From Lentimicrobium sp. (GTDB lineage: Bacteria > Bacteroidota > Bacteroidia > Bacteroidales > Lentimicrobiaceae), in contig JAHYJC010000002.1 in the NCBI GenBank assembly GCA_019429275.1, positions 62,001 to 126,000 on the forward strand: DNA of 64,000 nucleotides. The letters are read 5' to 3'. Both the position numbers and the translations under genes were made by a program. The notes below the pieces were generated by a model. The model was not told the origin of the DNA. It made no database searches and saw nothing but the letters and a program-made list of their open reading frames with translations. Shown here piece after piece: positions 33,990-42,502 of this stretch. Position 1 is the first letter of the stretch. Each line of letters begins with the position of its first letter.

Positions 33990-34865
33990 ATGATTAAATA
34001 TAAAACTGCTGGAATTGCCGGATTAATGTTGATTATCTGCATTTTATCTAATCTAGTTCAGGCCCAGCATACTTCACGGATTAAGATAATGACCTGGAAC
34101 ATCAGGCTTGATACACCAGATGATGGATTAAATCAATGGAAATTCAGGAAAGAAAATCTGTGCTCTGAAATTAACGTTCAATCACCTACTGTGCTGGGTG
34201 TTCAGGAAGCCATGCACAATCAGATGAAAGACATGCGCAGAAAACTTAAGGGATACAGAAGTCTGGGTGTTGCCAGAGATGATGGAAAAAAATCGGGTGA
34301 ATACAGTGCAATTTTTTATAAATGCAGTCAATTAAAGCCCCTGCAAAGTGGCACATTTTGGTTATCAGAAACTCCTGATATCAAAGGCAGCCAGGGATGG
34401 GATGCTGCCTGCAACAGGGTGGTAACATGGGCAAAATTCAGAGAAAGACAAACTGGAAAACAGTTTTTTGTTTTCAACACTCACTTTGATCATAAAGGAG
34501 ATACAGCCAGGGTGCTGAGTGCAAAACTAATCATCGATAAAGCCGCATCAATGACAGGTAAGCTACCGGTAATCCTTACCGGCGATATGAATGTAACCGA
34601 AAAACATAGAGCCTACCGAATCCTTACATGGGCGGAAAATGAAGTTGTACTTTCGGATACCAGAAAACGCGCCGGCACTCAAGTTTCTGGACCAGAATTC
34701 TCATACATCGGGTTTGACCCTGAATTCCATCCAACCGAATTAATTGACTTTATTTTTGCTACCTGGGACATCAGGGTAATAAGTAGCCATATTTTTGACT
34801 TCCGGCAAAATCTGCCCTGGTTGTCAGATCATCTTCCGGTTATTGCTGAGCTTGAGCTTCCCTGA
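33990..34865 (+). CDS. Exported endonuclease/exonuclease/phosphatase-family protein
   Basis: A 291-residue protein of the EEP (Mg2+-dependent phosphoesterase) superfamily. Residues 1-25 are a signal peptide (GIAGLMLIICILSNLVQAQ). The catalytic fingerprints are present: MTWNIRLDTPDDG, GVQEAMHNQ, the His-containing FNTHFDHKG, LTGDMNVTEK and the C-terminal SDHLPVIAELEL. The secreted type in Bacteroidota hydrolyses phosphodiester or phosphate-ester substrates outside the cytoplasm; the actual substrate is unknown. It is 45 bases upstream of the class II aldolase gene in the same direction and may be co-transcribed with it. Confidence 0.87.
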   Translation: MIKYKTAGIAGLMLIICILSNLVQAQHTSRIKIMTWNIRLDTPDDGLNQWKFRKENLCSEINVQSPTVLGVQEAMHNQMKDMRRKLKGYRSLGVARDDGKKSGEYSAIFYKCSQLKPLQSGTFWLSETPDIKGSQGWDAACNRVVTWAKFRERQTGKQFFVFNTHFDHKGDTARVLSAKLIIDKAASMTGKLPVILTGDMNVTEKHRAYRILTWAENEVVLSDTRKRAGTQVSGPEFSYIGFDPEFHPTELIDFIFATWDIRVISSHIFDFRQNLPWLSDHLPVIAELELP

Positions 34866-34910
34866 TTGAATAGAAATTATGGATATTTATCACAATAAAC
34901 AAGATGAATA

Positions 34911-35552
34911 ATGAGCGATCAGGCAACATATGAAGAGTTAATACGGAATTTTGTCAGCAAGGCGCATGAAATTGCTCAAAAAGGCCTGGTAAACTGTAGC
35001 AGCGGTAATCTCTCCTACCGGTTAAATGAATCAGAAATAATTATTTCAAAAACCGGCAGCTGGCTTGAAAAAATAACAAACAGTGAAGTTTCTGTAATTA
35101 ATATTCTGAGTGGTGAAGTCAAAAACGGGGTAGCACCTTCGGGTGAATGGAAGTTGCATACAGCTGTTTATTTAAAAAGAGCCGATATAAATGTAGTACT
35201 TCATTGCCAAAGTCCATGCGCTACTTCTTTAGCCTGTATTGCCCGCAAACCCGATTACAATGCCATTATTGAAGTCCCGCTTTACATAGGAGAAATTCCG
35301 CATCTGCCTTTTTGTATGCCGGGCTCAGATCTACTTGCAAAAACTGTATCAGAACAACCCAAAGAAAGCAATGTTATTCAGATGAGCAATCACGGTCAGG
35401 TTGTGCTTGGAAGCACTTATGATGAAGCCATAGAGCGGGCTGTATTTTTTGAACTCTGTTGTAACATAATCATAAACACAGGGAAGCATTACGCACCAAT
35501 TCCCGGCAGTGAGATTCCCACTCTGAAAAAATACCGAAAACAGGATACATAA
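34911..35552 (+). CDS. Class II aldolase/adducin-family protein
   Basis: A 213-residue zinc-dependent aldolase-fold protein. The conserved N-terminal ISKTGSWLEKITNSEVSVI (phosphate-binding region), PSGEWKLHTAVYLKRADINV and VLHCQSPCATSLA match class II aldolases such as fuculose- and ribulose-phosphate aldolases, and NHGQVVLGSTYDEAIERAVF matches the C-terminal zinc site. In the normal zinc triad the second pair is His-x-His; here VLHCQSP replaces the second His with Gln, so metal binding may differ. Cytoplasmic. The substrate cannot be named. Preceded by the EEP gene, followed by serA after 149 bases. Confidence 0.8.
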   Translation: MSDQATYEELIRNFVSKAHEIAQKGLVNCSSGNLSYRLNESEIIISKTGSWLEKITNSEVSVINILSGEVKNGVAPSGEWKLHTAVYLKRADINVVLHCQSPCATSLACIARKPDYNAIIEVPLYIGEIPHLPFCMPGSDLLAKTVSEQPKESNVIQMSNHGQVVLGSTYDEAIERAVFFELCCNIIINTGKHYAPIPGSEIPTLKKYRKQDT

Positions 35553-35701
35553 TCAAAACGTTTTTACAAACAATTGTACACATTCGAACACATTTACAAT
35601 ATTTGATCGAAATCGTACATATAAACAGGAGAAAATTTGTTTAACTCAAAAATCCTCTTTATTTTTATAAACTATTTCTAAACTAAAAATTACTACTCAC
35701 C

Positions 35702-36625
35702 ATGAAAAAAGTTCTTGTTGCCACTGAAAAACCTTTTGCAAAAGTTGCTGTGGATGGCATCCGTAAAATTGTTGAAGGCGCAGGCTACGAAATGCGTTTG
35801 CTGGAAAAATACACATCTCACAGCGAATTTCTTGAAGCTGTTACTGATGTAGATGCAGTCATTATAAGGAGCGACAATGCCAATCGCGAGTTGATAGAAT
35901 CCGGAAAAAATTTAAAAATTATTGTAAGAGCCGGTGCCGGATATGACAACATTGATCTGGCTGCTGCTACTGAAAAAGGGGTTGTTGCGATGAATACACC
36001 CGGGCAGAATTCAAATGCGGTTGCTGAACTGGCAATCGGTATGATGATTTATGCTGCGCGTAACCACTTTAGTGGCACTTCCGGAACTGAATTACGAGGC
36101 AAAACACTTGGAATTCATGCCTATGGAAATGTTGGAAAGTATGTTGCTGAAATCGCCAAAGGTTTTGGCATGAAATTATTTGCTTTCGATCCGTTTGTTT
36201 CATCAGAAGTTATTAAAAAAGATGGATTAACACCTGTTGATACCATTGAGGAACTATACAAAGGGTGCCAGTATGTTTCATTACACATTCCTGCCAATGC
36301 TCAGACAAAAAAATCAATTGGCGCAGAGCTTCTTAAACTGATGCCTAAAGGAGCAACCCTTGTAAACACAGCCAGAAAAGAAGTGATCGATGAAGAAGGA
36401 TTACTTAAAATATTTGAAGAAAGACCCGATTTTAAATACTTGAGTGATATTGAGCCGGATTGCAAAAATGAAATTATTGAAAAATATTCCGGAAGATACT
36501 TCTTTACACCCAAAAAAATGGGGGCTCAGACATCTGAAGCCAACATAAACGCTGGTCTTGCAGCTGCTCGACAAATTGTAGATTTCCTTGAAAAAGGGAT
36601 TAAAACTTATCAGGTTAACAAATAA
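35702..36625 (+). CDS. serA: D-3-phosphoglycerate dehydrogenase (type IIIK)
   Basis: A 307-residue NAD-dependent D-2-hydroxyacid dehydrogenase lacking the C-terminal regulatory domains, as in type III serine-pathway enzymes. The NAD fold is seen at KTLGIHAYGNVGKYVAEIA, substrate Arg in IVRAGAGYDNIDLA, and catalytic Glu in SDIEPDCKNEI. The usual catalytic His of TPHxG is replaced by Lys in FTPKKMGAQTSEAN, the mark of type IIIK enzymes described from Bacteroides and Entamoeba. It makes 3-phosphohydroxypyruvate for serine synthesis. serC is not adjacent, but DUF1015, its usual partner, follows after one inserted gene. A terminator hairpin follows the stop. Confidence 0.88.
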   Translation: MKKVLVATEKPFAKVAVDGIRKIVEGAGYEMRLLEKYTSHSEFLEAVTDVDAVIIRSDNANRELIESGKNLKIIVRAGAGYDNIDLAAATEKGVVAMNTPGQNSNAVAELAIGMMIYAARNHFSGTSGTELRGKTLGIHAYGNVGKYVAEIAKGFGMKLFAFDPFVSSEVIKKDGLTPVDTIEELYKGCQYVSLHIPANAQTKKSIGAELLKLMPKGATLVNTARKEVIDEEGLLKIFEERPDFKYLSDIEPDCKNEIIEKYSGRYFFTPKKMGAQTSEANINAGLAAARQIVDFLEKGIKTYQVNK

Positions 36626-36634
36626 TCAAATATC

Positions 36635-36672
36635 AAAGGGTATGTCAGATAATGGTATACCCTTTATTTTTT
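36635..36672 (+). terminator. Rho-independent terminator after serA
   Basis: AAAGGGTAT (36635-36643) pairs exactly with ATACCCTTT (36657-36665), with a 13-base loop and a T-rich tail. Confidence 0.78.
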
Positions 36673-36742
36673 CTATTTCCAACATTAATAAATATATAAA
36701 AACATACTGCCTCCCGAATTAACCAACAGATACTCTACAACT

Positions 36743-37153
36743 ATGGATTCCGAACTCGAAAAAACCTTCACCTTTTTCAGATTTGAAGATTTAAGGATTT
36801 ACAACAAATCACTTGATTATATTGGATGGTTGATCCTCCACAGTGATTTATTTCCCAATGATACTCATTCCGGAATAGGAAGTCGGTTCAGCTTGTCAGC
36901 TCAGGCAATTGCACTTAATATATCTGAAGGATCAGCAAGAAACAAAAGCCAGTTTATTTACTACCTGAAAATGGCCAAGAGTGCAGTAAGAGAATGTGTG
37001 GTATTTACTGCACTTGCTGGTAAATTAAACTACTTTACTCAGGATGAAGTAGATGAATCGCGTGGTCAGCTTATGGAAATGACAAAAATGATAGGTGCTC
37101 TCATTGGCTCACTGCAAAGGGCAGCCGATCTGAGTCCTGAAGATCCCGATTAA
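36743..37153 (+). CDS. Four-helix bundle protein (S23/TIGR02436 type)
   Basis: A 136-residue all-helical protein. The motifs FRFEDLRIYNKSLDYIGWLI, RFSLSAQAIALNISEGSARN and FIYYLKMAKSAVRECVVFTA are those of the 'four helix bundle protein'/23S rRNA intervening-sequence family, which assembles as pentamers and often occurs in 23S rRNA insertions or scattered as solitary genes. Function is unknown. It stands between serA's terminator and DUF1015, which in many relatives are adjacent, so the gene may have been inserted. Codon use is not obviously different from its neighbours. Confidence 0.85.
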   Translation: MDSELEKTFTFFRFEDLRIYNKSLDYIGWLILHSDLFPNDTHSGIGSRFSLSAQAIALNISEGSARNKSQFIYYLKMAKSAVRECVVFTALAGKLNYFTQDEVDESRGQLMEMTKMIGALIGSLQRAADLSPEDPD

Positions 37154-37202
37154 ATAACTTCAAATGTGCCACCTTCTCTGTTAATTTTTGTCAAATAAAT
37201 TT

Positions 37203-37210
37203 TATTTTTG
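37203..37210 (+). promoter_or_regulatory. Candidate -7 box for the DUF1015 gene
   Basis: TATTTTTG matches TAnnTTTG exactly, in an AT-rich region about 100 bases upstream of the ATG at 37311. Confidence 0.4.
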
Positions 37211-37310
37211 CCTTTGATTTGACCTCTCTGCTAACAATAAAAATGTAATGAGGGGTTAAAATATTTTTCATAACATTTTAACTTCATAAAATAAAGCAAA
37301 CCAATTAATT

Positions 37311-38558
37311 ATGGCGATTTTAAAACCATTCAAAGGACTACGTCCACCTGTGGCAATTGTTCGTGAACTTGCATCGCGCCCTTACGATGTTCTGAATTCA
37401 AAAGAAGCAAGGATTGAAGCAGAGGGTAACCCCTATTCACTTTTACACATCATTAAACCCGAAATCGATCTTCCGGTTGATCTTGATGAACATGACGAAC
37501 AGGTTTACAACAAAGCACTTGAGAATTTTACCGAATTTCAGAAGAAAGGCTGGCTTGTTCAGGACGAAAAAGACTTTCTGTATATTTATGCTCAAACCAT
37601 GAATGGGAAAACCCAGTATGGCATTGTGGGTTGTGCAGGAGTAGAAGATTATATGAACGGAATTATAAAAAAGCATGAGCTTACCCGCAAGGATAAAGAA
37701 GAAGACCGCATGAAACATGTTCGCATCACCAATGCCAACATGGAACCTGTTTTCTTTACCTATCCATCGATGCCGGCAATTGATGAAATTGTAAAACATG
37801 TAGTAGAATCTCAGGACCCTGAGTATGATTTTACTTCCGATGATGGCTTTGGGCATCACTTCTGGGTAATCAGGGAAAAGTCAACTATTGATAAGCTGGT
37901 TAATCTTTTCTCAAAAGTTCCATTCACTTATGTAGCTGACGGTCATCACAGAACTGCAGCAGCTGCGCTTGTTGGGAACGAAAAAAAACAGAGCAATCCA
38001 AATCACACTGGCAATGAAGAATATAATTTTTTCCTGGCAGTTCATTTTCCATCAGATCAGTTGACCATCATAGATTATAACCGGGTTGTCAAGGATCTGA
38101 ACGGACTCTCAACCCATGATTTTATTCACCGGCTGTCGGGACTATTTGACATTGCAGAAAAAGGGACTGAAATTTACAAACCTGAAGCATTGCACAATTT
38201 CAGCATGTATCTCGAAGGTAAATGGTACTCACTCACTGCAAAACCCGGCACTTACAACGATAATGACCCGATTGGTGTGCTGGATGTAACTGTACTTTCG
38301 GAACACATACTCGGTAAAATTCTGGATATCAAAGATCTAAGGACCTCAAAACGGGTTGATTTTATAGGAGGTATCAGAGGACTTGGAGAGCTTAAAAAAC
38401 GAGTTGATAGCGGAGAAATGGCTGCAGCATTTGCACTTTACCCGGTATCATTAAAACAATTGATCGATATTGCTGATTCTGGCAATATCATGCCTCCCAA
38501 AACTACCTGGTTTGAGCCTAAATTACGCAGTGGACTCGTCGTTCATTCTCTCAAATAA
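37311..38558 (+). CDS. DUF1015 family protein
   Basis: A 415-residue cytoplasmic protein of the DUF1015 family. Landmarks are the N-terminal ILKPFKGLRPPVAIVRELAS, PYDVLNSKEARIEAEGNPYS, DKEEDRMKHVRITNANMEPV, and VADGHHRTAAAALVGN, a His-rich motif central to the family. The C-terminus has DFIGGIRGLGELKKRV and ALYPVSLKQLIDIADSG. In Bacteroidota it commonly neighbours serA/serC, hinting at a link to serine metabolism, and some have proposed a kinase-like role for such proteins, but none is established in this lineage. Its start ATG follows the TATTTTTG promoter box. The small winged-helix gene starts 13 bases after the stop. Confidence 0.87.
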   Translation: MAILKPFKGLRPPVAIVRELASRPYDVLNSKEARIEAEGNPYSLLHIIKPEIDLPVDLDEHDEQVYNKALENFTEFQKKGWLVQDEKDFLYIYAQTMNGKTQYGIVGCAGVEDYMNGIIKKHELTRKDKEEDRMKHVRITNANMEPVFFTYPSMPAIDEIVKHVVESQDPEYDFTSDDGFGHHFWVIREKSTIDKLVNLFSKVPFTYVADGHHRTAAAALVGNEKKQSNPNHTGNEEYNFFLAVHFPSDQLTIIDYNRVVKDLNGLSTHDFIHRLSGLFDIAEKGTEIYKPEALHNFSMYLEGKWYSLTAKPGTYNDNDPIGVLDVTVLSEHILGKILDIKDLRTSKRVDFIGGIRGLGELKKRVDSGEMAAAFALYPVSLKQLIDIADSGNIMPPKTTWFEPKLRSGLVVHSLK

Positions 38559-38571
38559 AACAACAGAACAC

Positions 38572-38748
38572 ATGGAAACAACAGAAATCGTTTTAAAAAC
38601 ACTTGCCGCAGCGGGAAAACCTTTGAAAGGTGCCGAGATTGCAGAATTGGCCGGGATTGACAAAAAAGATGTTGATAATGCCATTAAAAAACTTAAGAAG
38701 GAAGATAAAATAACTTCACCAAAAGTTTGCTATTATCAGCCAAAATAA
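38572..38748 (+). CDS. Small winged-helix DNA-binding-like protein
   Basis: A 58-residue protein that starts at ATG 38572 (METTEIVLKTLAAAGKPLKG), 13 bases after the DUF1015 stop; the longer in-frame extension overlaps the DUF1015 gene and is not used. It has a compact helix-turn-helix pattern (AEIAELAGIDKKDVDNAI) followed by a basic wing (KKLKKEDKITSPKVCYYQPK). This matches small winged-helix proteins annotated as transcriptional regulators in Bacteroidota. No ligand domain. Its operon position suggests co-expression with DUF1015; a terminator follows. Confidence 0.8.
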   Translation: METTEIVLKTLAAAGKPLKGAEIAELAGIDKKDVDNAIKKLKKEDKITSPKVCYYQPK

Positions 38749-38772
38749 TGTAGAAATCATCACATAATTAAA

Positions 38773-38805
38773 CTGCCCGGGTCAAAAGCTGCGGGCAGCT
38801 TTATT
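38773..38805 (+). terminator. Rho-independent terminator of the DUF1015 operon
   Basis: CTGCCCG (38773-38779) and CGGGCAG (38792-38798) form a 7-bp GC-rich stem, followed by CTTTATTTT. Confidence 0.72.
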
Positions 38806-38886
38806 TTGCCTGAAAAAGATAAACGATCAATCTCGTTAAAAAAATACAGAATAAAGATTTCAGAGATTAACAATAATATTTCCGGG

Positions 38887-40749
38887 TCAATAATTCATAT
38901 ACTCCCTGAACAACACCTGAAGGTAAGATTTCCCCTCCTTTACAATAGAATCCTGTAAGGATTCAGGAATGGTCATTTCGAAAAAATGATCTACCCTTGC
39001 ATCATATGTAAAATGTCCGGCCTCAGGCCTGATCCATCCCAGCCCCTCTTCAAACGAAAAATATGAGTATTGTTTTGTATATGGATTGAATAAATTTCGA
39101 CTCCAGTGAAAATCAGAGGCATCCAGTTCCAATTGTTTCAACAATGTTGTTGCCAGATCAGACTGATTGGCAAAACGGTTGATTAATGTACCCCGTAATT
39201 CAGGTTTTATCACATCACCAACAAACAACATTGGAATTTTATGGTAATTTGGAGTTGTAAATGACCAGTTGCGGTATGAGTTATGGCTATGATCTGCAAC
39301 CAGAACAAACAAAGTATTTTTGTACCAGGGCTGTGTCTTTGCTTCGCGGAAATAGTTGCCCAGACACATGTCGGTGTAATAAGCTGAATTAATGTAGGGT
39401 TTTTCATTTTCACCCCAGTCAAGCACCTGCTCCATGGGCTGATCGTAAGGTGAATGCGAACTCAAGGTAAAAAGTGCTGAGAAGAAAGGTTCCTTTTCCT
39501 GATTGAGATCTTTAAGTTGTCGTGAAAGTACAAATTCATCATGGGCACCCAGCTTACCCTTCAGCACATCCTTTCCAAAATCCGACCCTTCTATAATTCT
39601 TTCAAATCCATTGTGAAGGATAAATCCCTTGATATTTCCATAAATCAACTGACCGCCAAAATAAAAAGATGTATGGTAACCCTGTTCAATAAGTTTATTC
39701 GTAATGGTTGGAAGTTTTGAAAATTTATCGGGCTGAACGGTTATGGATGAAATGGGATGGGCAGGAAAACCTCCGAGAATACTACCCATAGCCTGTTCGC
39801 TTCGGGGGCCCGTGGCCCATAAAGATGAAAACAAGATTCCCTCTTTTTCAAGTTTACGAAATTGAGGAGTTATGCCCGGCTCACCTCCCAACGATTCAAT
39901 CAGATCGGCCGACCAACTTTCGAGAATAAGGATTACTAAATTTGGGCGGTTTGTATTGAGTACACTGATGGTTGTGTCTTTTTCAACACTTAAAAGGGCT
40001 TTGACTCTTTCTGTTGCTTCGGTATCATCAAACCAGGCATAGGGATTTTTACCGAAATTTTTATAATTTTCAATGATACTGATCGACAGGTTAAAACCTG
40101 AATTTACTGCCGCAAGATTGAGAATATTTTTCTGGGAGTAGTAAGATGCACTCTGGTTGATTGGAATCTGCTGTATTCCACCGCGGGCAGTAATAAACAG
40201 AGAAACCGGAACCACAAGCAAAAACAGTAAAGTAAAAACGAAATTGCGTGAAATCCTGGTCAGATCGGTATAAAACCACTTAAGATAAGCCCAATAACTC
40301 ACCCCTGCTTTGATGAAAAATAAAGCCAGAAGTCCAAAAAACAACTTTGTTGAAATGGTATCATATACCTCGGTAGGATTGCTTAGATACGTAAAAGCTT
40401 TAACCGGAAGTTTGGTTTTCCACTCCGGATAAATCCCCAGTTCTACCACCGTGAGCAGACAAAAAAGGAAAACACCGACAAATACGTAAATTTTATTGAC
40501 CCGATTCAGCCATTGAGGAGAATAAATTGACTGAACCAGGAGGATTGCAAATGGGAAAAACATAAAGTATGCGGCAGTGGCAAAATCAAGCCTCAATGCA
40601 TGCCAATAAGAATCCAGAGCCATAACAAAACCAATGCCTTCAATACTCAGGAGATTGTAATTGTAAATCAGAAAAAATGTCCTGGAAAAGGCAAACAACA
40701 ACATCCAAAATAAAAATTGTTTCGCAAAAGAAATTATGATATATTTCAT
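38887..40749 (-). CDS. LTA synthase-like membrane sulfatase
   Basis: A 620-residue membrane enzyme: five hydrophobic helices in residues 1-190, then an extracytoplasmic sulfatase/alkaline-phosphatase-fold domain. It has RPNLVILILESWSADLIESL (metal-ligand Glu), the nucleophile region WATGPRSEQAMGSILGGFPA, YGGQ-type text (HTSFYFGGQLIYGN), SSHSPYDQP, and FVLVADHSHNSYRN (metal-ligand Asp-His). Family members transfer glycerol- or ethanolamine-phosphate to glycans or lipids. Here the nucleophile position is Ser rather than the usual Thr. It is divergent from the glycosyltransferase operon by 142 bases and may act on the same envelope polymer. Confidence 0.86.
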   Translation of the reverse strand: MKYIIISFAKQFLFWMLLFAFSRTFFLIYNYNLLSIEGIGFVMALDSYWHALRLDFATAAYFMFFPFAILLVQSIYSPQWLNRVNKIYVFVGVFLFCLLTVVELGIYPEWKTKLPVKAFTYLSNPTEVYDTISTKLFFGLLALFFIKAGVSYWAYLKWFYTDLTRISRNFVFTLLFLLVVPVSLFITARGGIQQIPINQSASYYSQKNILNLAAVNSGFNLSISIIENYKNFGKNPYAWFDDTEATERVKALLSVEKDTTISVLNTNRPNLVILILESWSADLIESLGGEPGITPQFRKLEKEGILFSSLWATGPRSEQAMGSILGGFPAHPISSITVQPDKFSKLPTITNKLIEQGYHTSFYFGGQLIYGNIKGFILHNGFERIIEGSDFGKDVLKGKLGAHDEFVLSRQLKDLNQEKEPFFSALFTLSSHSPYDQPMEQVLDWGENEKPYINSAYYTDMCLGNYFREAKTQPWYKNTLFVLVADHSHNSYRNWSFTTPNYHKIPMLFVGDVIKPELRGTLINRFANQSDLATTLLKQLELDASDFHWSRNLFNPYTKQYSYFSFEEGLGWIRPEAGHFTYDARVDHFFEMTIPESLQDSIVKEGKSYLQVLFREYMNY

Positions 40750-40891
40750 TTTCAGAGAATAATCGAATGGCTAATAAAAGTGAACAAAATTACTCAAAGT
40801 TTCAGGATCTGAACTACCCGTATTCATGATGGTAATAATTTTTATTTTCACTTGACCGGAATATTTATTTTTGTTGAACAAACAAAGGAAT

Positions 40892-42502
40892 ATGTCAAAA
40901 TACTTAAACAGAATAAAGAATAACCCGAATTACCTGTTCGGAATAATTATTCTGATGCTTCCCTTTGTGCTTTTTTTGAACCTTGGTTTAATGCCACTGA
41001 TTTCCGATGAACCCACCCGGGCAATAGTTACACAGGAGATGATCATTTCGGGAAACTACATAACGCCAACCATCAATGGTGAATTTTACTATAACAAACC
41101 TCCAATGTTTAACTGGATTCTGGCAGGGTTCATCCAATTGTCAGGACGACAGAATGAGTTTATACACAGACTGCCAACGGTTATTTCATTGATTCTGATG
41201 GGTGTGATTTTATATTTTTTTTCCAGAAAATCTTTAGGCCGAAATTATGGTATAATTACTGCACTTATGTGGATAACTTCTGCACGAATCCTATTCTGGG
41301 ACTCATTTCAGGGCCTTATTGATATTACCTACGCTTTGGTAACCTTTGCATCATTTGTAGCACTTTTTCAATATTCTCAGCATAAAAAATGGTTGCTGAT
41401 GTTTGTAATAACCTGGGGATTAACCGCTGTCGGATATCTGATGAAAGGATTGCCATCTTTGGCTTTTCAGGGCTTTAGTATGTTAGTTTGGCTTGCGTAT
41501 GAAAAGAATTTACGCAAACTATTTTCGTGGCAACATCTGGCCGGAATTTCTGTCTTTCTGCTTTTCATAGGTGTCTATTACTATAATTATTTACAAACAA
41601 ATTCGTTACAGGATGTTTTCGCCACATTGCTGGATCAATCCAACCGGATAAAAGATAAGGATGGAACTTTTCTTAGCTGGGTAAGTCATCTGTTTGTGTT
41701 TCCGTTTGAAATGATTTATGAATTTGCCCCCTGGACCTTATTGCTTCTATTGCTGTTTGTTAAAAAAATAAGAGACCTTATTTTCAGGGACAAACTCATC
41801 ATTTTCAGTATGTTGATTTTCCTTGCCAACATTTTTATTTACTGGGTATCTGCCGATATCAGGCCGCGTTACCTATTTATGCTTTTTCCCCTGTTGTTTA
41901 TTATCCTTGCAAAAGCTTACCAATCTTCACAGGATATAAAATCAGGAATTTCAAATTTTCTCAATATTGCCTTCTCAGTATTAGCATTTGCCGGAACATT
42001 CTCTCTTTTGGTTTACCTGTTCTGGAATGAGACAAAACAGGCGACAGGCGTATGGATTATTATTCCATTTTTGTTTATCATTTCGCTTGTTGCTGCAATA
42101 CTTTCAATAAAACAAAAAAAACACAATCTACTATTTTTGATAATTGTATTACTTGCCGTCCGAATTGGTTTCAATACCTTCAACCTTCCGGCACGTTACA
42201 ATTCGTATCCCGATGCCGATTATCGGGAAGGAGAAATTATTACAGGCCGGATTATTAAAGGAAATGAGGCTTATATTCTTGGTAATACTCCGTTTAATCA
42301 CGATGCTTCATTCTATATTTCACGCGAAAGTGGCCAAATCATAAAAAGGACATGGGAAATATCGGAGAATGAAACATATTATATAACCGATGAACAAAAT
42401 CTGTCTAATTTTGCAATCAATCCCGGCACATATCAGTTAGTGCATAATTTTTCAATTAAATTATACGAAACACAACTTTACCTTATAAAAATGCCACTAT
42501 GA
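40892..42502 (+). CDS. Glycosyltransferase family 39 (ArnT-like) membrane protein
   Basis: A 536-residue polytopic membrane protein resembling GT39/ArnT-type transferases. I place the start at ATG 40892, preceded by AAAGGA, not at the TTG at 40871. The first periplasmic loop has the expected acidic motif just after the first helix: PLISDEPTRAIVTQEMIISG. NGEFYYNKPPMFNWILAGF is the typical 'KPP' sequence, and EFIHRLPTVISLIL follows. About 11 helices and a final periplasmic domain follow. It would transfer a sugar from a polyprenyl-phosphate carrier to lipid A or another outer substrate. First gene of a four-gene run, overlapping the next by four bases (ATGA). Confidence 0.85.
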   Translation: MSKYLNRIKNNPNYLFGIIILMLPFVLFLNLGLMPLISDEPTRAIVTQEMIISGNYITPTINGEFYYNKPPMFNWILAGFIQLSGRQNEFIHRLPTVISLILMGVILYFFSRKSLGRNYGIITALMWITSARILFWDSFQGLIDITYALVTFASFVALFQYSQHKKWLLMFVITWGLTAVGYLMKGLPSLAFQGFSMLVWLAYEKNLRKLFSWQHLAGISVFLLFIGVYYYNYLQTNSLQDVFATLLDQSNRIKDKDGTFLSWVSHLFVFPFEMIYEFAPWTLLLLLLFVKKIRDLIFRDKLIIFSMLIFLANIFIYWVSADIRPRYLFMLFPLLFIILAKAYQSSQDIKSGISNFLNIAFSVLAFAGTFSLLVYLFWNETKQATGVWIIIPFLFIISLVAAILSIKQKKHNLLFLIIVLLAVRIGFNTFNLPARYNSYPDADYREGEIITGRIIKGNEAYILGNTPFNHDASFYISRESGQIIKRTWEISENETYYITDEQNLSNFAINPGTYQLVHNFSIKLYETQLYLIKMPL

